The position numbers and the translations under genes are program-made. The notes under the pieces were generated by a model that did not search any database, was not told the DNA's origin, and saw only the letters and a list, made by a program, of their open reading frames with translations. Source: Yamagishiella unicocca (Eukaryota; Chlorophyta; Chlorophyceae; Chlamydomonadales; Volvocaceae). Taken from it: 64,000 bases of DNA. Shown piece after piece: positions 41,701 to 53,177 of this stretch (within the stretch, counting starts at the first letter, position 1; each line of letters starts with the position of its first letter). The DNA is taken from contig BDSL01000178.1 of assembly GCA_003116995.1 (NCBI GenBank), positions 1 to 64,000 on the forward strand, written 5' to 3'.

Positions 41701-44700
41701 ACCTTGCGGCTGGACCCCATGGTGGCGCTACGCTGCAGGAAGGACGCGGTGCGCGACTGCGTGGGCACGCTGTCGGCGTCGAAGTCCTCGGTGTACTGGG
41801 CGGTGCTGCTGCTACTGCTGCTGCGCTCCTCAGGGATGGACTCCTCTACCTGCAGGCGCGCGCGAGGAGGAGTGACCCGGCGAGCGATAGCGACAACCCA
41901 AACACCCGCGGCCGTACAACCAGTGTGTCGTACTGTCGTAAAGTTAGTTCAGTGCAAGACAAACATCCTAGCGGACGGCGCCAAGTGGCGGCGCGAAGGG
42001 CCTGGGCGCTGGGTGTGGATCAACCCGGGCGATATGCTTGAATTGAACTGCTAATGGGGGCCACCGGCACGCGCGCGGTCCCGCGCGTCAAAATGTCCAA
42101 GAGAGGTGCGGAACATGCACACACAGGGGGCCCGGCGGCCCACTCACCACTTCATCCTCTATGACCTCCTCCTCCACAATCGACGTGCCGTCGTCGCCCA
42201 CGCTGCCGCGCACGCCGCTCTCCTCCTCCAGAACCTCCTCGTCAAAATCCTCCGTGTACTCGCTGCCGCCCTCGCTGGTCGCCGACAGCGCATACGGCGC
42301 CGCTGCCGCCGGCGCCCCCATGGGAGACGGCGACCCCAGACTGGAGCGCGTCCCGTGAGCTGCGGCGGCGGCGCCGCCGCCCGAGCCGTGCCTGTTGGCA
42401 AGGGAGGCCGCGCTTTCCTCCGGAAAGATTGAGCTGCTCCTGGCGCTCTGGGAGACGGGCTGTGACGTCATGGACATGGTGCGGAGGCGCGAAGGCGGGC
42501 TCAGCGGGATCGGGCTAATGGCCTGGGAGGCGACCGCGACCTCGGCGCCGTTGGTGATGGTGGTGACGGTGGGCCAGGTGCTTGTGGGTTCATGGGGGCC
42601 GCCGCGCCCCGCGGCTGCGCCGCCGCTGGAACGGTCTATTGTTGAGGAGCGGGGCGACAAGGGGCCCGAGGGTGAAGGCGACGGCGGCGCTGGCGCTGCT
42701 GCCGCCACTGACGCCGCGTACGCAGCCGCAGCAGCCTGGCCGCTGGACAGCTGCTGCGGCGGTTGGGGCTGGGGCGGCGGCGGCGGCCACCACCCTGCGG
42801 GCGGCGGCGGCGCCGGGCCCGGCGCGGCGTACGGATAGTACGGCGCTGGGGGCTGAAGGGCGTGTGGCGGGTACATTGGCGGCGCGGCTACCCCGGCGGC
42901 GGTGGTGGCGCTGGAGAGGCTGCGTTCGAGCTGCTCAAGCAGGGCCGCGGTTTTGACGGATTGGAAGGCCAGGGACAGGATGCCGAAGCCGGGCCCTATG
43001 CCGCTCAGAGGCGTCGCGTCGCCCAGAACGGAGTTCGCCCCCGCCTGCAGGCGGCGCCGCGGAACGAGGGTCAGAAGGTTGTTAAGGCAACGGTGCGGCA
43101 CTGGCAAGCAAATGCATCCTGACGTCCTGCGGGACACGCATGAGCTCGTGCGATTTGTGGGCTGCAGAGAGCGTCCTTCGATAAGGTGTGCGTGGCGGCG
43201 TCCCCCCTGTCCTTCCCCCCGACGTTCCAAGTCCTCCAGCATGCATCTCAAAACGTGTTTCCTCAATGGCATCACCTGTCGGCAAGGCCTCCGGGACCAT
43301 TGGACAACAACGCCGCCTCACCGCCTCTCCACCCGGTAACTTCTTTTCCTCCGGTCTCGTTTCACGGTTTTCCTCTCTACCCCCAAGCCGCCCCGCGCAA
43401 TCAGCCGCACCGGACCTGCAGCAACGACGATGGCCAGCCCCCGCCGCCGCCCCGTTTCGTGAACGGGCCGTACAGCTGCTGCTGGTGTGCCAGCTGCTGC
43501 TGCAGCTGGAGCCGCAGGTGCGGCGGCAGCGGCTCCTCCGGATCCGACGGCAGCGCCGACTCCACCAGCTGCTCCGCGGTCCGGTCGTACGCCACCTGGG
43601 TCGACACCTCGTTCAGCGTGCCCCACTGCAGAGATAGGGCACATGGCGTGCAGGGCAGCAGCGGAGGTTGCTGTCGGTGCGCCCGCAGCAGCGGGGACCT
43701 GGGGTCCCCGGGCTGCGAGTGCAGGGTGCTAAGTCAGCGCGCGCGCGGCACGGTGCGGCATCGTGCTTGAAAGGAGGGAAGTAACGGTTCCGGGACGGCA
43801 TCGTAATGATTATGCATACCGGTAGACGCGAGTGCGCACGGGCGCTGCTGACAACAAACGTCCCAGCGGCAGAGGCACTTAGGAGGGTGGCCTATCGATA
43901 TCAGTACGTGCTCCGCCGGCGCGGCGCGACAGGTGCCGCGTACCGGTGACCGGTTAAACGTTCGGTAGTCTGTGGCACATACATACTACGTTACGCAGTG
44001 CCCGCGCGTTGATGCGCCTCCCATTGGCTGCCTGGACCCTACCCCTGCACTAAGCGGTTTTCATGCTACCCCTGTACTAAGCGGCTCTTACGCTACCCCG
44101 ACACTACGCGGTTTTTGTGCCATCCCTGCACCTAGCGCGGGGCGCTACCGTAGGCCCCGACCCAGCCAGCGCCCACACGCACCTGTGTCGCCACGGTGCG
44201 GAGCTTGACTGTCCCGGGCCGGGGGATGGGATCCAGATCCACCACGTGGGTGTACACGTCGGTCTGAGTGGCGGCGTACGACCGACGAGGCGGTGGCGGC
44301 GCCGCCGCCGCCGCCACGGCGGGCGACAGCACCTCTGGCGGAGGCGGCGGTGGGGGCTGCTGTTGCTGGTACTGCTGTTGCTGCTGTTGCTGGTACTGCT
44401 GTTGCTGGTATTGCTGTTGCTGATGCGCGAACGGGAGTTGGGATTGGACTGGCGACGGGTCGTACTGTGGCAGCGGCGAGAACGCAGCCGCGGCGGCGGG
44501 TGCCCCGGCGGGCCTGGGGTCGGGGGACTGCACGTTAGGGGAGACGCCGCGGGCGGTAAAGGCAGGCACGGTGCCGGCCGCGCCGGTGGAGGCACGCGGG
44601 GTGGTGATGTTCGGCATGAGGGGCCGGAAGACGGGTTGCTCCGTGAGGGCCCGCTGCATGCCCTGTGACGAGAGGGATCGGCGGCGAGGAAGTGGGCGTC

Positions 44701-47700
44701 AGATGAGGGAGTAACGGCCGCGTCCAGGAAGGTCATGACGGTGTGTCACGTTAAGGAGGTAGTCATGGGTGTTTCGAGGGAGACCCGTGGATGTCCGAAA
44801 AAACCCGTTTAGAACAGGCGTTTTGAGATGCATGCTGGAGAACTGGGTGTGTGGCGGGCATGGGACACTGTGATGTGGGTTCCATGGGGGTTGAGGGGGT
44901 GATGGTGCCGTAGGGTGGGGGCACACAGGGGCGCGGGGGGCACACTGGGGCGCGGGGGCACCTTAGCGTGGCACAGGTGGGGCCGGCGCCGCGTGGGCTT
45001 GGTCGCATTTGCTGGGTTGCACATCCTGGGGGAGGAGCTGTTAGCAACAAGAGCCCAAGAGCCTCCGCGACCTCCTCCCCAAGCGCAACCTCCTCACCAC
45101 CCTTCTACCCCGTCACCACGCATTCCGTGATCACCAGTACCGGTATCATCAGCGATACATCATCAGCGTACTCTCGCGCAGGACACGCACATACCCCCCG
45201 CTAGGTTCCTCCTCAACTGACGGCCCCGTGCCACTACCTGTGAGGGGATGAACTCCTCCGACAGGTCACTGTCCCGGGAGTACTGGTTCAGGTCGGCGGT
45301 GGCGCCCATGCCCCAGCCGGTGGCCACGGGTGTGGCGCCAATGGCACCGCTCTGGGAGAGACGGCTGCGGGAGGCGGAGGCGTCGTAGGTGCCGGAGGGG
45401 GAGTCGAAGTCCGGCTTGGGGTCCCGGCGGCCCCGGCTGAGGGACGGCGACGACTGCTCGGACGACAAGTCTGTGGGGTCGGCAAGTAGGGCGCATGCGG
45501 TCTGGCAGGCGGCTACCGGTATGTCCTGGATGGTGCAGGCAAGCGAGGCGACAACTATAAGCTGGGGAGCAGCGACCGGAGAAGGCACACTGGACGCTGC
45601 TATGTCTACTGTCCGCACATCTCAGACCCAGCGATCCCGGAGCTCACACCACTCATCACCTCTCATCTGCGCGCCTCCCGAGAGTGACTGGGCCCCCCCC
45701 GAGTGACTGGGCTCAAACACAGGAACGCGGCGGCGGCACTGCGACTCAAGGGTGTCCACAAGCGGCAGGACCCACGGCGCCCCGCGCCGCGCGCGACTTA
45801 CCGCTGGGCTGCGGCCAGCTGTCTGCGCCCACCGGCGACCGCACCGCGGTCGCCATCAGCTCGTCGTCCTCGTCCACGGTGCTGTAGCTACCGGAGTTGG
45901 CCGCCAGCGCGGCCCGTGGGTCAGGGAAAGGCCCGGCGAACGGTGGCACCTGCGGCCGATGCTGTGGTGGCGGCCTAGGATCGGTGACTGCTGCCGCCGG
46001 CGTCGTCGCATTCGAAGCGCCCGTCTTGGCGCGACGGCGGCCGCTCCTGCTGCTGCTGCGGCTGCTCGCCCTCGAGACGTCCCCGGAGCTGCCCTCGGCA
46101 ATGGTCACGGGCACTTGCCGCTGGGCAGCCCCGGGGGCGCCGAGTTGTTGGGTGAAGGAGAACTCCGGGCCCGAGCCCGAACCGCCGCGGCGCCGGAGGG
46201 AATTGGCCCGCAGCGACGAGTTGGCGCGGGAGAGGGAGCGGGAGGGCGTGCGGGACTCGGTGGCGACTGATTCGGTGGCGAAGTCGTCGTCGTCGTAGCC
46301 GTCGTCATCGTCGTCATCGTCCCGGGCATTGTCGCGGCTGTCGCTGCCAGGAGGCGGGGCTTGCGGCAGGCCTTGCCGCGCGGCGGCCTGTTGCCGCGCG
46401 GGAGCACTGCTTGAGCTTGTGCGGCTTGAGCGCTTAGAGCTTGCCTGCCCAGGGAGTCGGCACCAATACGCGGAGTGACGGGAGTCGGCACCAATATGCG
46501 GAGTGACGGAGTGACGGGGCGGGGTTCCAGGTGGACGGGGCGGGGTTTCAGGTGGAGTGTTTGGAAGCCGCCGCAAAGGTAGTGGGTGGCGAGAAGACCC
46601 GGTTACCGGTGCGCGAAACCAAGGATCTGGCCCAGTCGGCGCCAGCCCAGATCCCGCCGTGCAGCACAAGCCCACCTACCCCGGCCACAACTGGATTCCC
46701 CAGCCATGCACCAGCGGCGTGCAGCTGCGGGCCCCCACACCTGCGTTTTAGATGACGCCTCAGACACCACCTCGACTTGCGAGTCCGCAGCCGCCAGCTG
46801 GTCCAGCGTCATGATGTTCTCGCGGCTGTCGTCGCTGCTGCTGCTGCCAACGCGCTGCATCTCCAGCCCGGCCAGCAAGTCCTGCCCGTGCTCCGAGTCC
46901 TGGCTGCCGCGACCAACGCGGACAGCGGCCGGCGCCCCAGTGGAATTGCCGCTGCCGCTGCCCCTGCCGCTGCCCCTGCCGCTGCCTCTGTCGCTGCCTC
47001 CGCGGCTGCTGCTGCTTTCACTCGCGTCGTGGATTTCGTCAATGGAGTCGCTCTGCTCCGATACAGCGCTCGGGCTCCTCGCGCTGGTGCTGCTGCTGCT
47101 GCTGACGGCCCCGTAGCGGCCCGCGCCACCCGCGACGCTACTGGCGCCCAGGGCGCCGGACAGGTGGGATGTGCTGTTCGGCGGTCGAAGGTCGGCAAGC
47201 GAGCTGTCCGTGCTGGCCTTCCCAGCGCTTCGCTTGCTGTGCTCGGACCCGCTGGCGCTGCCATTCGCGCCGGACCAAGGTCCCCGCGGAGGCTGCTGTT
47301 GTTGTTGTTGTTGTTGTTGCTGTTGCTGCTGCTGCTGCCGCGGCTGCTGCCGCGGCTGCTGCTGTCGGTCGTCCTCGTAAGAAACGGACGGCAATTCCTC
47401 GTAAGAAACGGACGGCGAGTCCGTGCGCGAGCTGCGGCGGGTGTCCGGCACGTCAGCTGATGCGTCCACGCTGGTGGCCAGCTCGTCAATCCCTTTCAAC
47501 CGAACACCGCCGTACGAGCTGCCGGAGGCGACGCTGCTGCGGTTGCTGCTTCCGCCGCCGCTCTCGACGGCGCGGCGTCCGCCGCTGCCACGGATGCCGG
47601 GCCTGTCGGATACCTCCCCCGACATTGTCGATACGCTCAACCCAACACTCGGCAAATCGCGAGCCGTCCTTGCTCCGCCCGTCTCCTGCAGCCGCCTGCC

Positions 47701-50700
47701 GCGCGTGTCGCCACCGCGTTGGCCTCCCGTCTTGTCCCAGCTATCCGCGCTGCTTCTGACGCTGCCACTCGCACCGCCTGCACCCTCTTGCACTGTCGTG
47801 CTATCGTACGTCTCGTACGAATCGCCCACCGGAGCCTCCACGGCCTGTAATTCCAACGCGTCCTGTAGGACCACACCCCCAAAACGGTCCCCGCTCCCGG
47901 TGCTGTCAGGCGTGCCGCTACGGGCGCCTCCCTTGCCGCTACCGCCGCTACCGGGGCTGTGTGTGACGCTGCTGTGGCTGCTGCCGCTAGCAAACACGGG
48001 CTCCGCTGTCAGACCACCGATGCTCTGCGGCCGGCTGACGCGCGCCACTCGCGGCTTGCGGCTGAGGGGTTCGGGCTGCAGGTGGGGCGTGTGGCTGCCA
48101 GCTGAGGGGGGGGCCCGCTGGCCGGCAGCAGCGCCGCCAGCGCTGCGCTCGGAGGCGGATGAGTCGTCAAAAGATGAGCCTGCGGAGCGCGGGAGCGCGA
48201 TGGTGGGTGTCGTCGCATTGACAGGGACACTGAAACGGAGACTAAACGCGGCGGGGCGGTGAAAGCAAAAGGGGGGGGACGATCCCAAACGCTGCACAAA
48301 CGGCTGCGACGGCTGCAAAAGCGGCAACCAATGCAAGATTAACAAAACGGGCACCCGTTCTCCAACGTGAAGTGCATGTGCCGGCGCGACGGGAATACCA
48401 GTCCTTTTCAGGTTCCTTGGGAGGAGGGACTGTCGCCCCCGCGGCCCTCCTCGGCCTTGGCTGGCCATCCTCAACCCTGAATATAGCGCCCTGCAATGAA
48501 AGCAGCAGCAGCACCCGTGCACTGCCCCGCAACGCACGCCCATATCCACCAGGCGACGTTGCCCCTCCGCACCACCCACCTGAGATGGAGGGCGTCTTCA
48601 ACGGGTCCCGAGACGGCGCCGGCGGCGGTCGCGAGGTTGGCGGCCGGTCGCGCGCAGCAGCGTACCGCGCCGCGGCTACAACGCCGGAGTCCTCGGTTAA
48701 CACGCTGGCGTCGAAGTCGATGCTGGCGCCAATGTCGCCGCTGGACCCGCCATCCACCACAGCGGCGTCGTACTCCATGCTCAGGCTGTCCGCCATGGGC
48801 ACCGCCGCCGCCTGGTAGCGCCCGCCCTGCTCATTACTGCGGGTGCCCTTGTCCGCTGCACCGTACGAGTCGTCGCTGTCGGTGAACGTGACACTGCTGC
48901 CGCTGCTGCCGCCGCCGCGCGACTGCTGCTGTTGCTGGCGCAACGGCGCTATCACGGGAGCGCTGCGCCGCGCAGGCTGCACCGCCAGGTCCTCACTGTG
49001 CTCGATGTCCAAGCTGTCGCCGGCGATATCGATGCTCTCAGCGTCCGATAAGACGACCGTGTGGGTCGACTCGCGGATGGGCTCCTCCGATAGGCCCCCC
49101 TGGCGGCACGGCAAGCAAGGAAAGAGGGGCGGAGTTGCCGTGGCGGTGCGGCCGCGGGTCATTTCCCTGAAAGGCGGTGCAGGGTGGGGCTGCGATGGTG
49201 TACGGTGCGCAGGAGGCGGGCGGCTGAACTATTACTGGCTGGGTGCAGGTGGCGGGTTGGGGCGGGGCCGGTGTCGGCGAGTTGCCAAAGTAGGTGCGGG
49301 CCGCTTGGGTTCCAACCACCATGCGTTTGGATTGGTCCGTCTTGGATGCAACCCGGTCGCACGGCGATGGCACCCAGTGTTCTACCCGCGCCCGCGGCTG
49401 CCTGTCACCCCGCTGCTCCTAACTGCGGCTTGACACCAGCCATGGCGATGCCATAGCCTGGAAATCATCCTCCATTTTGTTCCCCAGACAGAGCCACCTT
49501 GCGGACTAACCTTCGTTATCCTAGTTTTGGTGGTCTTAGGGCCGTCCAGGCTTAGCATCTCCACCTCCCGTGTGCCGTAGCCCTTCTCACTGGGTGCTGG
49601 CTTGCCACCGCGGGCAACTTTCGGCAAGTCCAAGTCAGCCAGCAGGTCTTCGGTGCTGGCTGATATGGACACGCTTTCGGTGTAGCTACTGCTGGCCTCT
49701 GCGGGGCGTCCGGTGCCGCTGCGGCGCCGGGGCGCGGTGAATGGGGCTGCAGGCCGGCCTGCAGCCGTGCAGACGTGAGTTGGAAAGCGTGCATCATCAA
49801 AAGAGTTGAAGCGGGTGTCTGCTATGCGGGCGTATGAAAACGCTTGTAGGCGACAGACTGCGGCAAACTGTGTGACGGGTGGGTATGTGAGGCCGGGTGG
49901 TGCACCGTCATCGTGCAACACGTTATAACATTGGCTCTTCCGGAGCCACGCGCCATGGACTATTTGGGCGTACCTGGTGCTGTGGGGGGCTTGCCACTAG
50001 TAGCGGGACGGCTGCTGCCAATGCCCCTGGTCGTGGGCCGCACATCGGCTACGTCGCCAACTATGTCAATCGAACCAGACAAATCCGATCCAGATATCTC
50101 AATTGACGAGACGCTTTCCAGCTGAGGCAATGGCTGTGCTCGGCCTGCCGATGGTGCTGTCGCCGGAGGGCGCCCAGTAGACGTGCCGGGGCGACCTCCT
50201 GGGGACCCAAGCCGCGGCCATGCGGGAGCACGATAACTCAAAGTTCGATGCTTGACATACGAGAGTTCGAGACGGTTGATCAACAAGGATGCCGTAGCGG
50301 CAGTTGCCTAATGTGCATGCAACACATCCTTACGGAAGGTAACGCAGGGATGCAAGTATTATCTGCACCCGTGCATTGCGGCACACATTGCATTTGCTGC
50401 TTTCCCAGGGCTCCAAAGGACCATAGCCAAGTGGCCATCCAATGCCCGGGCGTTCCCTTGCAGAACGCCCGTATATGTGAACCAAGCGAACGCCCGATCT
50501 GGGTCAAGCGTGCACAAAACGCTGCATCATGGACCCGTGGCCGACAGCAAGGCGTGACAGGGGGGAGGTGTCTCAAACGATGCAAACCCCTGCCCTCATC
50601 AGCAACCCCTCCGTTACAGCTCATTGCGCACCTGCTGGTTTGCCACTCGTCGCGGGGCGACTGCTGCTGGCGCCACGGGTCCCGGGGTTGTCATATTGCT

Positions 50701-50941
50701 GTATATCAATCGATCCAGAAAGGTCTGAACCAGAAAATTCAATTGATGAAACGCTTTCACGCTGGGGAGCTCGCTGTATGCGGCCTGTCGAGGGTGCCGA
50801 CGATGGAGCACGCCCGATAGACGTGCCGGGGCGCTCGCCAGAGCGGGTAGCTGGCGTCGTACGAGGACGAAAGTCATCAGCATCGATGCTGGTAGACGAC
50901 AGGTCGCTAAGGCCTGACACGTCGAACGACGAGGACGCCAT
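38799..50941 (-). CDS. Serine-rich, largely disordered giant protein, about 2,335 aa
   Basis: Exons 50941-50632, 50198-49974, 49758-49511, 49099-48580, 48229-46741, 46444-45802, 45470-45238, 44662-44183, 43625-43416, 43044-42148, 41849-41703, 41182-41001, 40648-39706, 39486-39372, 39160-38799. All junctions keep phase except the one across 48230-48579, where a small exon (length 3n+1) is missing from my model. Exons 1 and 2 are duplicates, sharing RPGTS-x-GR, ESVSSIE and SGSDLSGSIDI. Later features are acidic Ser clusters (SIDIAGDSLDI, DDDDDDDGYDDDDF), polyGln at 47.3 and 44.4 kb, two YTEDFD motifs, SYAATQTD, a Pro/Tyr/Gly-rich segment (40.3 kb) and two ISG-x-SFSGRSL repeats (41.1 kb). The only folded-looking part is the last 120 residues, with a short helix YRAQLARVRARLAVA. 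No family recognised. SxxEDF-type motifs occur in centrosomal proteins such as CEP350, a weak hint only. Confidence 0.7.
40836..40875 (+). repeat. Dispersed repeat family A, antisense copy (intron of serine-rich gene)
   Basis: CCCATGTCGAGTTACCGGTT, CTTTTATGTACCCCCCTCAG. Almost the same as the 9.7 kb copy but opposite to the host gene; it lies well inside the 40649-41000 intron. Confidence 0.85.
41208..41280 (+). repeat. Dispersed repeat family B, copy 4 (most complete; antisense)
   Basis: GTTCGAGGAAGACCCGTGGA, then AGAAAGAACCGTTTAGAACA, then GACGTTTTGAGATGCATGCT and AAAGAACTGGG. It sits 25 bases from the acceptor of exon 41182-41001. Confidence 0.85.
43236..43265 (-). repeat. Dispersed repeat family B, copy 5 (fragment, sense)
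   Basis: On the minus strand, AAACACGTTTTGAGATGCAT then GCTGGAG, the distal half of the family, in the 43045-43415 intron. Confidence 0.65.
44771..44845 (+). repeat. Dispersed repeat family B, copy 6 (complete; antisense)
   Basis: TTTCGAGGGAGACCCGTGGA, then AAAAACCCGTTTAGAACAGG, then CGTTTTGAGATGCATGCTGG and AGAACTGGG, in the 44663-45237 intron. Confidence 0.85.
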
Positions 50942-51113
50942 CCTAAGCAGCAGTTAGCGTAAGCTCATCGGGGCAATTGTATACATACGGCTATAGAACT
51001 ATGAAGTTACAAACGAAAGGTATAAGTCCCAGGAGCAACCGCCATAAAAACATATGGCGTTCCGGGGGCATATTGCCAGTATAGAATTTCAAGCCAAACT
51101 GTTCATCCTAACT

Positions 51114-51118
51114 TTACA
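51114..51118 (-). terminator. TGTAA signal (minus), secreted-protein gene
   Basis: TTACA on the plus strand, 109 bases after the stop at 51227. It also bounds the promoter space of the serine-rich gene starting at 50941. Confidence 0.6.
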
Positions 51119-51226
51119 ACGTTGATATGGATCTCCCCCCATGACCTGTAAAGTAATCCTGCTACCTGTCATACTCCTATGCCTTTGTGTCTGGTCAATG
51201 GTCAACGCGTCGTGCAATGCGCGACA

Positions 51227-52101
51227 TCATAATGTGTGGGCCGCTGGGCCATTCCCAGCGTAGATATACGAAATGTACCATCGAGAAATACAGTGTATGA
51301 TAGCAATGCACGTCATCAACGCCGTCGCCGCCAGCGTCCGATTGCCAAATGCCTTGCGCCAAAACACTTCAGTGACAAGCCGGCTAGACCCTTGAGCAGG
51401 GAAGATAGGGTCGTGGGAGCCATGAATCCGGATAGCAAACTTTATTAGGGCCAAGGTGTCGTCCACCCGGGTGCAGTTTGGCTTGAACATGTACTCGCAG
51501 CGAAGAGATCCTGAACAAGTACCATCGCTTGCATTAATAAGGTGGAACACTCCGGGGACAGCCACACAGCCGGAGTCACAGATGACAGCAACAGACGCTT
51601 TGCTGCGGGAAGTGCCCCAGCTGCCGCCTGAGCCGGCGGGTAGGCGCAACACGTTCGAACCCAGACCAAGGGGTGCTGTGGCCCACACGTCTCGAAGGCG
51701 ATTCTCAGCACCGTTCGGTGCCATCGGTGCATCCGGAATTCGCGCTAGCTGGCAGTGTGTGGTCTCGCAGTCGGGACTTGCTACCAGCTCCAGCTCCAAA
51801 AGTGTCTCCGCACTGCCTGTGTCAACGAAGGTGTTGGCAGATAAACGCCGTGTCAGGCGAAATTCTGGAGCAGGATAGCTTCAACTTTTGCAAAACTCCG
51901 GAAGCAATATTCCCAGCACCGCCGCTGCACCGCAGTGTCGATTATGGCTTTAAGAAGCTTACCGGCGCACAAACCAAAGGTAATGGGCTCAGCTTTAGCA
52001 TCCCGGTGACTACGCCCGGCTCCGCCGCAGCTCAAAGTCCACGCCTCAGCCACGAAGTGTATGAAGATCAGCAGAACCCAGTAATTGGAGCGAGACTGCA
52101 T
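51227..52101 (-). CDS. Hypothetical secreted or cell-surface protein, 242 aa
   Basis: Exons 52101-51963 and 51816-51227, joined in phase 1 (GCCG|GTAAGC...GACACAG|GC), 729 bases. The N-terminus is a clear signal peptide (residues 1-21, hydrophobic core WVLLIFIHFVA ending AEA). The mature part has paired cysteines (C25, DCETTHC, ICDSGC, GTCSGSLRC and others), two N-glycosylation sequons (N-A-S, N-C-T) and a regular mix of short strands, as in an extracellular beta-rich domain. Near the end, TLAATALMTCIAII is hydrophobic enough to be a membrane anchor, followed by a short aromatic tail. No family recognised. It follows the next gene on the same strand and has its own TGTAA. Confidence 0.55.
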
Positions 52102-52376
52102 TTTTCTTCTAGCCAAACACTGGAAGAAAGCATTTGACAGTTAAATTTTCTTTAAGCTGTCTGATGGCGATCTAATGGGCCCAATTCGCGCTGCATGACT
52201 GCTTCTTTTGACCCATGGGTCTACTATCGCAAAAACTCGCTGATCAACAGCAGTTTTAATTGTCCCTCGTACTTGGGCTCCTCATTGTCTGGACATTGTG
52301 CATGAGAATATTCGACGATCGCAAGAACACAGTATAGCGGGTCAGTCCTCTGGTTGCGGCGACCGGGAAAGTTTAC

Positions 52377-52381
52377 TTACA
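52377..52381 (-). terminator. TGTAA signal (minus), doubtful small gene
   Basis: TTACA on the plus strand; it suggests that a minus-strand transcript ends near 52360. Confidence 0.35.
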
Positions 52382-52496
52382 TCTTAGCGCCAAGCAGATG
52401 ACTGAACAGTGCCTATAGAAGGGTCAAATACGAAGACGGCAGTCAGCATGCTCGATTCTCGCCATTACGCCACAACAGTATCTGTTATTCTACAGC

Positions 52497-52927
52497 TATC
52501 GAGCCTTGTCACCTGTCATCAGCAAGTCCGCCTCTGATCCCACATACATAACCAGATTACCTACACCATCAGCTCTTCCCTGCCACAACAACCAAGATGG
52601 TTGCATACTCGGGCAGAACGTGGGAAGACGCGGAAGGGGAACTAAGCAAAATCGTCTTGCCGTTTCCAATGTGGGTCTTGCGAGTGCGCAAACCACGGCC
52701 ATTGTGCATATCCCGGATCCACTTGTCGTGGATCAGACGGCATCAGGCGGATCGCACTTCCAAGACCTATCAGTCGCAGAACACACCATGTACCTGAACG
52801 TCGAAATAGTTAATTCGCTTGCGCCAAGGACCTGTACCGTTTCGTGATGGCGCCAAGCGCAATTCGAATGCAAGTCATGCAGCCAGCCGGACAAAAATGC
52901 CAGTGACAGGAAACATAGACAAAACAT
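52497..52927 (-). CDS. Doubtful small secreted-protein gene
   Basis: The ATG at 52927 opens a frame with a signal-peptide-like start (MFCLCFLSLAFLSGWL) that runs to a usable donor (TTCAG|GTACAT, near 52782). I could not settle the downstream acceptor: three choices give different short tails ending between 52497 and 52735. The arrangement (signal peptide exon, then a short second exon, then minus-strand TGTAA) mirrors the neighbour at 51.2-52.1 kb. It may be a diverged paralogue or a decayed copy. Confidence 0.25.
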
Positions 52928-52995
52928 GATGCCCAAATTATCTATGACATTTCTTTCACAGGTCCCTGGGGCCAACATGGCTTCATTAATCCTAC

Positions 52996-53000
52996 TTACA
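52996..53000 (-). terminator. TGTAA signal (minus), RING gene
   Basis: TTACA on the plus strand, 178 bases after the stop at 53178. Confidence 0.55.
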
Positions 53001-53177
53001 CGCAGTAAAAACTCAGTCTTGCACAAAAATCACCAATGCTCAAAGAGGCACGTCCAACACTGGATGAAATGCTGTACTTCGTGGGACACAGAGGTGCCCA
53101 AAGCTTGCTTAAGCCGTGAAAATGAATACACCAGACGGTTCTGACGCATACAATGGTACATAGATATCGACACTCTG

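Noticed and set aside
44970..45040. Extra exon (DVQPSKCDQAH) in the serine-rich gene
   Set aside because: A good acceptor precedes it but there is no convincing donor before a stop, and the neighbouring exons already join in phase without it.
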